Source of the DNA: Dactylonectria macrodidyma
Lineage: Eukaryota; Ascomycota; Sordariomycetes; Hypocreales; Nectriaceae
Assembly: GCA_020744425.1 (NCBI GenBank)
Contig: JAGMUV010000020.1
Coordinates: forward strand, 310,001-374,000
DNA: 64,000 nt
Reading direction: 5' to 3'
Positions 10,217 to 22,457 of this stretch are shown here, in pieces. Numbering within the stretch: the first letter of the stretch is position 1; the number at the start of each line of letters is the position of its first letter. Position numbers and translations under genes: made by a program. The notes under the pieces were generated by a model. That model saw only the letters and a program-made list of their open reading frames with translations, ran no database searches and was not told the DNA's origin.

Positions 10217-11610
10217 TCATCTCCACGTGCGTCCAGGAGGAAGGCCATTATTTCCTTCCCTCATATGCTTTGCTACAGCTATAACAGCCTCCTGCGCGAT
10301 CTTAAACTTATCTTCATATGCCTGCAGCAAAGAGTCCACTGATTCCTCCCCTCTCGAATTCCTCGCTGCAGCTATGACATCCTCCTGCATAATCTTAATC
10401 CCATCTCTACGCGCCTCGAGGAGTAAGGCTATTATTTCCTTCCCCCCGATATTCTTTGCTGCAGCTTCGATAACTTTTGGCGTGATCTTGATCTCGTCTC
10501 CACGCATCTCTAGGAGTAATTCCACCATATCTGTTCCCCAAGGATTCCCCACTGCGGCCAAAACAACCTCTTCTGTGACCTTGACCTCACTCCCGCGTTT
10601 TTCTAGAAGCAAAGTCATGGTCTCCTCTCCATGAAACGCTCCCGCCGCAGCCACGACAGCCTTCGGCGTAATCTTGACCTCATCCCCGCACTTCTCTAAG
10701 AGCAAGTCCATCATCACTTTCCCTTGCCAGTTAATCCCTGCCGCAGCCTCAATGACCTCCGGTGTAATCTCAATCTCATCCCCATACTTTCCCAGGAGGA
10801 ATCCTACCATCTCATTCGAACCTCCCTTCACTGCAGCTATCATAACCTCCTGCGTGATCTCAACCTCGTCCCCACACTTCTCCAGTAGCAAGGCCATAAT
10901 GCCTTTCCCACTAATGCCATTCCCCGCCGCAGCCTTAACAACCTCTGGTGTAATCTCAACCTTATCCCCATACTTTTCCAGGAGGAAGGCCATCGTCCCA
11001 CTCGACCCTTTCTTCGCTGCAGCCATGATAACCTCTTGGGTGATCTCAACTTCGTCCCCACGCTTCCCCAGGAGTAAGGCCGTGATCTCTTTTCCACACC
11101 TCTTATTACTCGCCGCAGCCTTAACAACATCTGGCGTGATCGTAAGCTCATCCCCGCATTTCTCTAGGAGTAGCGCCACAATCTTATCCCCAATCCCATC
11201 ATTACCCGCTGCCTCCCGAAGCACGCTCTCCGTAACCTCAACCTCATCTCCGCGCTTCTCTAGTAATAAAGCCATCATCTCTTGTCCATAAAAGATATTC
11301 CCCGCTGCAGCAATGATAGCCTCCTGCGTGATCTTAACATCATCCCCATACTTCTCCAGGAGTAAGACCATTACCTCAAGCGTATTCTCCGTTGCAGTTA
11401 TAAAGACTCTCTGCGTGATCTTAACCCTATCCCCGTACTTCTCCAGTAGTACATCCATCATCTGTTTCGACTTCCTCGCCACTGCCACAACAACTTCCTC
11501 CGTGATCTCAACTTTATCCCCACACTTCTCCAGTAGTAAAGCCATCACCTCATCCCCACCCTGCCAACAGTGTGCCGCAGCCATGATGACCTCCTGTGTG
11601 ACCTGAGCCC
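10217..11610 (-). repeat. In-gene array of ~96-bp repeats encoding the NLR sensor
   Basis: There are fourteen full units plus a partial one, with highly alike segments (ALLLEKCGDEVEITQEV and close variants). Variation concentrates at the middle of each unit, between the AAA and the ALLLEK helices. High internal similarity is typical of NLR repeat domains that undergo unequal exchange. Confidence 0.85.
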
Positions 11611-14595
11611 CACTGCTGAGGAGACATCCTACAGCCCTTGTATGCCCTTTCGATGCGGCTGCTAGAAGAGGTGTTCGGAAATAACCAGCCCCAGTGTCAC
11701 AATCAGCGTCGTGTTGAAGCAGCGTTTGAACCAGCTCGCTATGGCCCTGCGCCGCTGCAGCCGTAATCGCTGTGCCGAAGTATCCGCCACGTGAGTTGAT
11801 ATCAACCTTTTCTTGGTTCACCATGTGTACAACGACCTCGAGTAAACCAAAATAGCTTGCAAGCGTTAAATCTGTCCAGCAGAACACATAGCTGAAAGGG
11901 AAATGTCTTGCCTTCCTATACACTTCAACCCATGTCGGTGTTTGTCCTCCGGAGATACGACAGAGCGCCCGGGCAATTTCGCAAGATGTAACTCTCTGAT
12001 CCCCATCCTGGGAGTTGTAGTGTAACGCCCAATTCACAGCAGCGTATGAGATGAATAGCAAAGCCTCATTGCCGGGCCTATGGTGCGCTATCATATCGAG
12101 ATCCTGAAGTATCAATAGGCGGGCGCAGGAGATAAAGACACTGCTATGCGCCAGAGGCATGTTAAAGCTACCTTGCCATGTATTTTGCGATCTAGAATTG
12201 GTGGTAAGAAACTCTCTTGCTGTCTGGTGAATGAAAGACACTTTGTTGTCATAGACATTGATGAAAAGGCCGCAGAGATTTCTCACGGCGCTCTTGAACA
12301 ATTTGTAGGGCCAGAGCTCGTTCTTGAGCTCGTCATAATTGCTGAACCCCTTTTCTTGTAACGTCAAGGAGTGGTTGAGTTCGTCGAGTGTTAGGGGTCG
12401 TGTAGCAGCGAGGATAATACGGAGGAGACATCTGGCTTGCTTTTCATCCTGGCTGCGGCTCAGAATCTTCTCGTAAGCATCAAATACTCCAGATGGGAGA
12501 TGAGATAGCAGCGTATGTATGCTCGAGGGCTTGCTGAACGCGCTCCGCTTTTCGTTGATAATACTGAGTGTAAGATGAAGCCAGAGATAGGTGCGGTTCT
12601 CCATAGCCTTCAGGCGCTTCGAAATCTCCCAACGATGTTTGTCAAGAAAGTCCTTCCCGAATTCGTTGACTCTGTGGTCAATGACGAGGTCAATCTCATG
12701 ACGAATCTCCTCGGACTTGTCATCTCCGTCAAATCGGATATACGATTCAGCGGTTGCCAAATTCTCGAAGGACATCTCCAGGTCATCATATGGACGGCTT
12801 GTGATGAGGAACTTGAGCCTCGATGAAGATAGATGCACCTGGTCGCTGAAGTAGAAAGTCTTAAGCACTTCGAGGATCCCCTGACGGCCATTCTTACTGC
12901 ATTCGTCCAAGGCATCAAGAACACAGACGATCTCTCCAGCGTCGGGGTTCCTCGCGCAATCTGTCAAGATTTGCCAAAGCTGGTGAAAGTTGTCTCGCAG
13001 CTTATCTCCATAATTCTTGAAGGAACTAGCTGCGTGGCGGATTAGAGAGCTAGTCCTGTTTTGAGTGAAGAGCTGGTGCAAGAGAGCGGACAATGCGTCA
13101 GAGCTGTTGATACGCCGATCTTCGCCATCTTTGAAAAAGAAGTAGCAGACAGTGGTGGTTGCAGTGCTTGTCGACAGTCGGCCTTCGTCGATCAAGGCCC
13201 TCGCTAGTACGGACTTGCCGCAACCAGGACCGGCGGAGACCCAGATGATGCTCGAGGCGGTGCTGTCAAGCCATTTGTGAAACCGTTGGTCCCTGAAGAA
13301 CCACTCGCACGTGCCAGCGACTCTCCTGGGGTTGAAGTTCTTATACGCGTCATGTTCAGCTGCCAGCATCTGGAGCAGTTTTGTTTCTTTCTCGTTATGT
13401 TCGGCTCGCCCTGCGAGATCTGGATTCTCGATATTCGGAACGGGGGCTAAAATCTGTTAGTGAAGACCATTGTGTTTGGGATAAGCTACCTACACTGCGT
13501 GCTAGGAGCCATTGACTTATCCGTGTGTGGATAGGATTCCAGAAGTGCCTTCGTTGTGGAAGCTGCCCTTGCTGCAGCAAAGTACTGCCATTTTTTGTTC
13601 TTGTGGCTGTCTGCGTAGTCACAAACTGCCTTGACAACTATGCACGGGATCTCGTCCCATACACCGGCTCCTTCCATTTCGAAGGCAATAAGATTGTGCT
13701 CTCTAGCAATCCTGTCGCGATCTAATCCAGACTTCATCACGGTATCGCCAGATCCCACGCGCCCAACTAACACTTGAAGTTCTTGCGCTATTATAGTATC
13801 ACATTCTTGGCTGGGATCGGCTTCTTGGTTCTGCATTTTCCGCTTCTTAAGGCGCCTCCTGGACACATGACGTCCGACATCACACTGAAGCTCCTCGCAC
13901 GAAGCACCAAGAGCGGTTTCGCAGGCACCTGATTCACTGCAGCGACAGTTCTGACAACCACGGTGCCTGTGGATATAGGCGGGTTCGAAGAGGCAGTCCT
14001 CTGCCGCCATAGGACACTTATACAAGCCATGATGTCCGGCAACCGTCGCCTTCTGCTGGATTTGCTCTAGGACCTGGCTGGCTCGCCGCTGCAGGTCGTC
14101 GCAGCCACGGGATGTCCCAAACATCGCAACAAGGGATCGAATATTCTTGCTGGGCCTTCCCAAGCTGTCCTCAACAGTGTCTTTCGTGGAGAACCTGTCG
14201 GGATACCGTCGGCCCAGGTCGTATTGTACGATGCTCTTGCTGATAACTACGTCTCCGAGGAGAAGCTCGTTTTCGGTCTCGACTCCAGGCACCCCACCAC
14301 AAATGCCAGCCAAGATGGCCAACTGGATGCCGGTATAGCTCGATCGGAGGCTGGCTGCTGCGCTTGCTGCATTGGTTTTTCCCATGCCCGGGAGGAGAAG
14401 CAGAACAACGTTATGGCTTCCGATCCGACCGGTCTTGTATTTATTATAGTCCCCAGGTGCATTTCCTAGCTGCCTTCCATCGTCTTCCGGGATCTCGTCG
14501 AAGGCAAGCACTACGGCATCGTATTCGAGGGGTAGAGCGCATATAACCGCGATCTGGAAGTCCTCGCGGCGGAGAGCTCGGGCGTGGCTAATCAT
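10217..14595 (-). CDS. STAND/NLR protein: PNP domain, NACHT, ankyrin-like repeats
   Basis: Model complement(join(10217..13446, 13494..14595)), 1443 aa. The 47-nt intron 13447-13493 (GTAGGT...CACTAACAGATTTTAG) joins the two open frames exactly in phase. Residues about 10-365 form a purine-nucleoside-phosphorylase-like domain (GICGGVPG; FEMEGAGVWD) with a Cys/His-rich insertion (CPMAAEDC...CQNCRC). A NACHT NTPase follows: Walker A GPGCGKS at 440-446 and Walker B VLDALDEC near 543-550. Next come two ankyrin-type repeats (TAITAAAAQGHSELV, TPLLAAASKGHTRAV). From about residue 975 there are 14 full repeats of 29-33 aa (T-x-E-V-V-x-A-A-A ... ALLLEKxGDEVEI) and a fifteenth that is cut off by a frameshift. 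Fungal NLRs of this build are cytosolic sensors linked to allorecognition and programmed cell death; a role here is inferred. The last 15 residues are out of the repeat frame. Confidence 0.9.
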
Positions 14596-15700
14596 GGGGA
14601 ATCGTCTTCATGCGCAATCGTCGAAAACTCGTCGCAGTAGGAAGTTGTTGTAGTAAGTTCTATCGACCAGCGTTTGGAGAAGACGAAGAGTTGGTTGATG
14701 ATGGTCGATGGTCGGCGAGACACGCTCTCAGCTGGCCGGAAGGTGTGTCAGATGCAGAATCAGGCTGGCGCTTCACCAGGGATGCCGATTGGTTCGTGTG
14801 TTTAGCCGCTCCACCCATAAATCTTTTCGTTTGTTGTGTGTTACGCTTGCTGAGATTGTCCAACACTCGTTCGAGTTACTAGCTGATCCGATTGACTGGG
14901 GGATGTTGGAGGGCTATTTTTCTTTTTAGAGTTGTGAAGTTTCTTGAGGGCCGTAACTAGGATGTATAGATATTATGTGATACAGGGGGTATCTTTCTTG
15001 AATAGTTAGTGCGCGTAAACTCCCGATCGTTCCCACTGAAAATGTCATCCGGCTCCAAAAATAGTTGCTGGTATTCTGCGCCATCATCCTCCTGTGCACA
15101 GCATCGGCTGTTAGTGCTATCATAACAATGATCAGCGGTACCTTTCGAGTACAACCAGCCAGGTTTGCACAGTCACAATTATAAAGAAATTAGCTTTCTG
15201 AAATAGTTAAACTCAAAGGCCTTCAGAGAAAATGTAATTATACTGGAATTGACCTCGAGGGCTTAAGTCATTTATCTTGACACCCATCCTTGGCGAATTC
15301 AACCACGTTCCGGGTAAATGCCCAGGTGTGTGCTTCGCGAAGATCTCGAAAAGAAGCAGGCGCTGCTTCCCGATCGATGAACAACAGTAATCCAAACAAG
15401 GCAAGCGGTTACCGTATATCAGAAGGCCCTACTTATAGGTGTTATAGTAGAGAATTTACTAAGTGTCAACATATGGAAGCTGCCACTACCCTACAGTTCC
15501 CCAATCAAGATCTACGCGGGGGATGTGGAGAACAGCTTGGTCAACTGACTGGAGTCCGGCAGTAACAAACGGGAGTTGTTGCTCCACTAATTCCCACTGT
15601 AAAACGATTATCCGCTCTATGCCCTCTCGGTTACAACGTCGGGATTAATAATTCTCATTCTGTTCAGCTTAGATTGGGAACTCCAACTGAGCGCATCATC
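14596..15700. other. Divergent promoter region, NLR / MFS
   Basis: The region lies between two divergently transcribed genes. Only short open frames without recognisable domains were seen. The leader of the MFS gene lies at its right end (ATG at 15701, context ATCATCATG). Confidence 0.4.
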
Positions 15701-17173
15701 ATGTCTGATTCTGAGAAGAACAGTCGCTCTACGTTGACGTCTGTGTCGGCGGACGAAATGGGCGGCCAAGACAAGCCTCGAAACGTCTCGACTCGAAACG
15801 ATGAGCCTCTAGTAACGGTTGGCGCCACAAAGCCAGCTTCAACGAGGAACATGGAATCCGACTCCAAAACACCCGCAAATTCTTCTGCACCTCCCGTTGA
15901 AGGAGCCGAAGAGGGGGGTTTTCTAGCCTGGCTTCAAGTCGCCGGTTGTTTCTTTTTATACTGGAATACTCTGTGCGTACATCCATATCCCAACTATCAC
16001 TGAGGTATCACCCACTAATGACGAGTCAACAGGGGACTAATTAATACTTTCGGTGTATTCCAGACCTTTTATGAGAACGATCTTCTGGCAGACATGTCCT
16101 CATCGGCGATTTCCTGGATCGGATCTATCCAGATGTTTCTTCTCATGTCTGTGGGCATCATCATCGGCCCGCTGTACGATGCCGGCCACTGCCGCCTCAT
16201 CATCATCACCGGCACGTTTCTCGTTGTCTTTGGATTCATGATGACCAGCGTGTGCAAGACCTACTGGCAAGTCTTACTAGCTCATGCCGTGTGCGTCGGC
16301 CTAGGAACTAGCTGCCTGTCCATTCCGTCCATCGCAATCGTTCCCCAATACTTCAAGATTCGGCGTGCGAGAGCCATGAGCATGGCGACACTCGGAAGCT
16401 GCGTGGGTGGAACCGTTTACCCGCTGATATTTCAAGAACTGCAGCCGCGGATAGGATTTCCATGGACTGTTCGACTCTTTGGCTTCATATCTCTGGCTAT
16501 GTGCTGCTTCTCGCTGGCGGTCTTGCGCCCACGCCTCCACGGAGGGAAGCGATTCAAGGGCGTTCAATCGCTCATCGACCCTTCAGCGTTCGCTAGTTCG
16601 TCCTTTACTGTATACGCTGTGGGCATTTTCTTTACCAACGTGGCCTGGTTCGTGCCTGTCTTCTACTTGCAAACATATGCTCTAAACCACGGTCTTGCGG
16701 GTCAAGGTATTGCATTGTATCTTGTCGCGATTTTGAATGCTGCCTCCATTCCTGGTCGAATCCTCTTGGCTATGGTCTCCGACAAAGTTGGACCACTCAA
16801 TACTCTTGCCTTCATTACAGCCGCTACCGGGATTGTTACGTTCTCATGGGCGGCGGTAGAAACCGGGGCAGGAAACATTGTTTTTTCCGTCTTCTATGGG
16901 TTCTTCTCAGGCAGTCTCGTGGCGGTCGCCCCAGTCGTGCTGGCATCTTTCACAACAGATTTAAGTCGTTTGGGGACGAGACTCGGGATGGTGGCGTTGC
17001 TGAAGGGATTCGGTTCACTGATCGGATCGCCTGTCGCTGGAGCCATTCTCGCGCGGTCTGGAGGCTACCTGGGTGTACAGCTCTTTACTGGACTCTGCTT
17101 TATGGTAACTTTTGTGTTCCTCGTAGCCTTGCGTATTATACTCGGCGGCATGACGTGGAATGTTAAGCTGTGA
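15701..17173 (+). CDS. MFS transporter, monocarboxylate-permease-like (MCT family)
   Basis: Model join(15701..15972, 16033..17173), 470 aa. The 60-nt intron (GTGCGT...CAACAG) restores the family motif NTLGLINTFGVFQTFYENDL at the first membrane helix. The start is taken at MSDSEKNS; a further in-frame ATG nine codons upstream has weaker context. Residues 1-70 are a polar Ser/Thr-rich cytosolic tail, followed by about 12 hydrophobic segments, with a cytosolic loop after TM6 (RLHGGKRFKG). The protein ends in a short tail (ILGGMTWNVKL). Fungal members of this group resemble Mch proteins and include monocarboxylate, riboflavin and metabolite permeases. Substrate is not predictable from sequence alone; plasma or vacuolar membrane is likely. 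Confidence 0.85.
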
Positions 17174-18422
17174 TGGCGTCTTCACAGGAACATTAGTATA
17201 AAAGGTTGGTTTGAGAGTGGTGGCGATTTGAAGCTTGGACTCATGGAATAGGACTTCTCTCATGCAGCACTATAGATTATAGTAGGATAGATGATGTGAT
17301 GGGTCGAGAGTGACGAGATGATGCGAAATGCATGCAAGGAATAGTAAGTATACACAGAGACTTGGACGATTGGGACAGATGCAGCGTTAGAGACAGGCAG
17401 TGAGCATTTCATCGGGAACATTTTTGTCCCAATCATTGTGTGATTCATGTATAAAGTACAAGCCCGTGGGTATTGCAAAACCGCAAGTTCAATTGTTGCA
17501 TTTAATCGATGGCATGCATCTTCAATCACGACCTCGGGAGGCGCACGTCATGTGCTACATACGGGCGTTCTTTCGCCTCGGTGTCGGCAAGGATACAAAA
17601 CAACTGGGTTCGACTTGGCTAAATGCTGGTGGCAGATGGCGCCTGACCGCTCCACATACTTGCGGCTCAATGATTTGCTTGTTCTTGCGATGGTGGAAAC
17701 AAAACGCGAATGCAAGATCGCCTCCAAATATCTCGCTTCTGTTTGCGCAGCGAATGCACACCGATATCGATGGATGCGAGAGTCCAAAACGAATACGATT
17801 GCGATCTGGTTTTGCCAAGCGTTGCCAGCATGTCTCGATCGACAGGGGGGAAATTCTGGGCTCGAGATTGGGTTGCAATTAAATGATCTGCTGAAGAATC
17901 ATGACTTGGGTTACAGTGATTGCGTACAAGCAATGCGTCTTGGCTGTGAAGATATCATGCTCTGGACTACTGAAATGTCTCTCATGCCACCCGGAACAAG
18001 GCAATCCGTCCATTGAGGCATCAAGACACGTCCAATCTCAACAACCTCCTTTTAAATCTCTCTCCACCAACAAATTTGGCCTCAATCTTGAAAGCTCCAT
18101 CTCGACACGTCCTTCCAGCCAACCAACGGCTTTGATTTAGTCAACCCTTGTCACACGCCAGACCTTTTTTGGGTTTAGTCTCGAATACGGTGCAATATTA
18201 TTGTGGGGCGGAGCTCGCGGGTTCCGATGCCTCCAACCTGGCCTGATTTTCGTGGAGTGAATTTTGCACGGTACAAACACCAAACATATAATGTCCAGCC
18301 ATCTACAACGACCCTGCTCTTGAAAAGAGAAGGCAATTGGTTTAATTATCTGGTCAATTACTCCCTCGTCCGTTCACTGCCTGTTTTGCCAGCCTGTCCC
18401 GAAGTGGGTCAGCTCATTCATC
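17174..18422. other. Intergenic, promoter side of erg24
   Basis: Two overlapping plus-strand frames of 160 and 189 codons occur at 17400-18016, but neither shows a domain, and there is an equally long frame on the other strand, so none is called. The segment just before 18423 is the erg24 leader. Confidence 0.4.
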
Positions 18423-20005
18423 ATGGCTCCTCAAAAGCATCCATACGAATTCGGTGGCCCGTAAGTCCAGACATCATTGAACGTTCTCTCAGTTCATCTG
18501 GCTCATTAAACTGACTATGGAACCCTACTCTACAGCATTGGCGCCACTGGCATCGTCTTTGGCCTTCCTGTGCTGATGAATGTTCTCTTCCTCGGGTGCA
18601 ATGACATCTCCGGATGCCCACCGCCCTCTCTCCTCAATCCGCGCAGTCTCACTTGGGAGCAGCTCAAATCTGAGATTCCGTGGCCTGAGGATGGCATTTG
18701 GGGATTTGCGAGCTGGAAAGCCACCGGCTGGTTGGCCGCCTACTACCTCCTCAGCTTGATCCTCTATCGCGTACTGCCCGCCAACGAGGTACTTGGTACA
18801 AAGCTGCGCGAGTCCGGTCGCCCGCTCAAGTACCGCTTCAATGGTATGAACTCCGAAACTGCTCAGCTACGGCTGCATATCTGTTCGTATGCTAACAAAT
18901 GTCTTCAGCTTTCCATGCCACTGTTGTTCAATTGGCTGGTTGTGCGATCGGAACCTACCTCCACGGAGCCAACTTTGCTGTCTGGACCTTCATCACAGAT
19001 AACTACCTGCAGCTCCTGACGGCAAACATCCTCTTGTCCTACGCCATCTCAATCTACGTCTACGTCGGCAGCTTTAGCGTCAAGAAGGGAAACCCGGAGC
19101 TGCGTGAGTTGGCTAGAGGAGGTCAGTCTGGAAACCTAATCTACGACTTCTTCATCGGCCGCGAACTCAACCCCCGAGTCACACTCCCTTTCTTTGGAGA
19201 AATTGATATCAAGGCTTGGCTCGAGATGCGCCCTGGCCTCACCGGCTGGGCTCTCCTGGACCTTGCCTTTATCGCGAAGCAGTACCGAACCTACGGCTAC
19301 CTTTCCGACAGCATCATCATTGTCGCCCTTGTTCAGTCCTACTATGTCCTAGAGGGACAATATGCCGAGGATGGCCTCCTGGGCATGATGGATATTACTA
19401 CGGATGGAATGGGATTCATGCTGAGCTTTGGCGACATTGTCTGGGTACCATTCCTCTACTCTACCCAATGCCGATACCTCTCGACGTACCCAGTGCACTT
19501 GGGGTGGCCTGCGGTTGCAGCCATCACAGCCGTTTTCTCCACTGGCCTATACATTTTCAGAGCCACCAACTCTCAAAAGAACTTGTTCCGCACGAACCCC
19601 ACTCACCCAGCAGTGGCCAACATGCCTTATATCCAGACCAAGCGAGGAACCAAACTTCTCACGGGTGGTTGGTGGGGAAGAGCGCGCCACATGAACTACT
19701 TTGGAGATTGGTTGCAATCCCTTCCTTTCTGTCTGCCCACCGGCATTGCCGGCTATCTCATCCTTCCGGCTGGAACGGCTCTCGCGGGTGTAGGTATCAC
19801 CAAGATGCTTGACAGTCGGGAGGTGATCCAGGGTGACGCCGCCGGATGGGGAATGCTCTTCACTTACTTCTACTCCGCTTGGTTCGGCTTTCTGTTGATC
19901 CATCGTGAGCGAAGAGATGATGTCAACTGCACCGAGAAGTACGGCGAGGATTGGGAGGAGTACAAGAGACAGGTGAAGTGGAGGATCATCCCCAAGGTTT
20001 ACTAG
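18423..20005 (+). CDS. erg24: Delta(14)-sterol reductase (ergosterol biosynthesis)
   Basis: Model join(18423..18460, 18536..18843, 18909..20005), 480 aa. The first exon is only 38 nt (MAPQKHPYEFGG). Intron 2 has a GCTAAC branch. The enzyme uses NADPH to reduce the C14=C15 double bond after C-14 demethylation in ergosterol synthesis, in the ER membrane. Both ERG4/ERG24 signatures are present: LLTGGWWGRARHMNYFGDWL near residue 365, and the C-terminal block HRERRDDVNCTEKYGEDWEEY ending RIIPKVY. About eight to ten hydrophobic segments are visible, and length is as usual for the family (about 430-500 aa). It is the target of morpholine-type fungicides in related fungi. It converges with the SLC40 gene, with 169 bp between stop codons. 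Confidence 0.95.
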
Positions 20006-20174
20006 AGAGCTGTGATATAGAATATAGACTGCTCAAGAGCTGGGATGGCTATAGCTCTATACTGAAAAAAGGAAAAATAGAAACGAGACTAATCTACCGA
20101 AACGGGGCGCCTGTGAAAGAGGTTTCCGTCTAAATTGTTATGTGGTTAACTTTTTACTCGCCCAACCGAATCGG

Positions 20175-21877
20175 TCACTGACCATATCCGTTGGATCCGG
20201 CTTCCTTCCACAGCAAGTTGGTAATCTTTTCTAAATGCAGCAAGTGGCCTCGTCGGAGGTACACGTAGAAGGTGTATGCGAAGCTTGCCGTCGTGACGGC
20301 CGTACATGAAATCATCGAAGGCCAGAAGAACTGCGAAGGACGAAAGAATACGATCGTCGAGAAGTAGGACAGCAATTCAAAGGCGTTTTGCCAAGCAGCT
20401 TCGACGGAGGAGAATGACCCACGGCTCTCTGCCTCCACTTCCTAGAAGAAGAATTAGTCGCACTATCGAAAGGTTGAGGATTGTCGGGTACATTACCTCC
20501 TGTACAATGACTTGCATGCATAGGTCAAAACCTCGAAGCCCTACTCGGCTTACTATTGTCCCGACGACGAGGCCACTAGCAGAGATAATGGAATTGCCTG
20601 TGAACAACCCGAAAACGGTGATGCCAGCGATGAGAGGTATGACCTGGCAGTTGCTCATCCAGAGGCCTGCTCGCACCGGTCCAATCCGACCTATTAGCCA
20701 AGGCGCGACCCAAGTGGCAAGAACCTCGAATGCCACGCTTAAGGTCCTCGCAATGGCGATTTGGATTGTTGTGTAGCCTGATGAGACCAGATACGTGATC
20801 ATCTGACCAGAAAAGCTTAGGACGGTGAGATATAGCAGGGCGCCGGCGATGGAAGGGAGGAATGCGCGGTGTTGAAAATAGAAGCCAAAATCAGCGAAGA
20901 AGCGGCAAAGGGTCCTCCGAGTCTTGAGGCATAGTGTGGAAAGTATATCGGTTAGTCGTGGAGTGGATGAGACGTCTGATTGCTCGACTCCAGGCCTGGT
21001 CCTATTCTCCTGCAAGGTCGGGACCTCGTAGTAGATCCAGGCTATCGCAAAGTACTCGACTACAACAGACGCAACGTTCATAGAAAAGTTCGTGATAATA
21101 GCTGCTTCTGTTGAAAACCCATCGACCAGTGCAATGCAGAGTGGTCCCAGCAGTTTGCAGAGGAGGTCAATTCGTCGCATCTGTGCGTTGAGGGTGGAAA
21201 GAGCCGTGGTATCATTCTCGGCTAGAACAACGACCTAAGATAGTGACACTGTGAGACACGACGAAGAGCGCCAAATGACCCGATCGGCACTTACCCAGTC
21301 CTTCTCAACAGAGACAAGGTTGACGATGGAGTACAGTTTTTCCACGCATGCGAGAAAAGAGACGACAGCAAGCATGCCCATACGCCCATCTTGACCCAGG
21401 GGAATGCCGATGTAGAGTATGTAAAATATGGCACAGGATGTCGCCACGGCAAGACGCTGGAAGACTGCCACATAAGAATTAGTCAATTGCCATTACACTG
21501 AGGGTACAGCCGAAATGGTAGAGAGACTTACCAATTGAAGCGCGGACAACTTGAAGCCGATCGTTGGTATCGATGTAATGCCCGATAGCGGGCGCAAATA
21601 GCACAGCCGAGAGACCCCGAGTAAGTGCATAAACCGACATCGGCAACAATGTGCCGGGGAAGATGGTCGCAAGATACAACACGGCACCAAACTCGAAGAC
21701 GCGCGAGTTCCAAGACGACAAGAAGTGAGAGAGGTATAGTCGACTGGCGATCCGGGGATTTACTCGATGCGTACAAGCAACAGAGTCGCTAGAAGTGCTC
21801 TCAGCGCTGAGAAGGGCCGTCCGCTCGTCCAGCTGGGCGGCTTCCGTATCAACATGGGGCCGACTGGGATGCTGCAT
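20175..21877 (-). CDS. Ferroportin-like SLC40 family membrane carrier
   Basis: Model complement(join(20175..20441, 20497..21234, 21295..21464, 21532..21877)), 506 aa. All introns (55, 60, 67 nt) are GT-AG and in frame. The start is ATG 21877 (MQHPSRPHVD), since the longer open frame begins with TTG; a TATAAAAG lies at 21973-21980. Family features are SWNSRVFEFGAVLYLATIFP and RGLSAVLFAPAIGHYID in TM1-2, VSVEKDWVVVLAEND spanning exons 2-3, and VQEEVEAESRGSFSSVEAAW near the C-terminus. The last resembles the conserved Q-E-x-V-x-E-x-x-R-G-x-F/V block of ferroportins. About ten hydrophobic helices are seen. Animal ferroportins export Fe2+; fungal members may move iron or another divalent metal across the plasma or vacuolar membrane, which is inferred. 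Confidence 0.85.
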
Positions 21878-22457
21878 GCTGGGCGGTGAGGAGTATGAGG
21901 CCCGGATGATGGATTGACGAGACACCGCAAATTGTAGAGAAATCTTCCATGATTTCTCCAACTCGGCTCATACTTTTATATGACAGAATGAATAGTTAGG
22001 ACCACTTCTATAGGCTGATTTTTGAGACCGACATCACTCAGCGCCATGGCATGCATCCCCGATGTGGTGACGGAGGTGTCAGAGCTCCGACCTCCGTGGC
22101 CCGTGCTGAGCAGCATTACCCCTGGCTAAACAATTGGCGCAGGGATGTATCTAGAACCTAGAGAAAGAACCATGTTCCATATAGTGAACAAAGCTATGGA
22201 ATGTTATTGGACTTGAAATTTGTATATTATGTCGTGATAAGTTTCACTGGTATAGGGAGGGCAATGCGAGGCTGGCCTAGTCCCCTGGTGTTGGCGCAGA
22301 ACCTATGAAGGAGAATCTTCAATTCAACCATGACTAGGTACTCTGTATTGCATCATCTATTATCTCTCGGCTTTGTCATTTGTTTGCTACCTGCATTCCC
22401 GCATGCACACGCCTTTTTGGAATGATCTTCGCGGTGTAAAAACTGCCAACGCCGCCA
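21878..22457. other. Promoter side of the SLC40 gene and 3' side of a regulator gene
   Basis: A TATAAAAG (minus strand, 21973-21980) lies about 100 bases before the SLC40 ATG. No coding signal was seen in the rest. Confidence 0.4.

Noticed and set aside
17400..18016. Overlapping plus-strand open frames of 160 and 189 codons
   Set aside because: No domain, no good start context, no splice extension, and frames of similar size lie on the other strand; probably chance.
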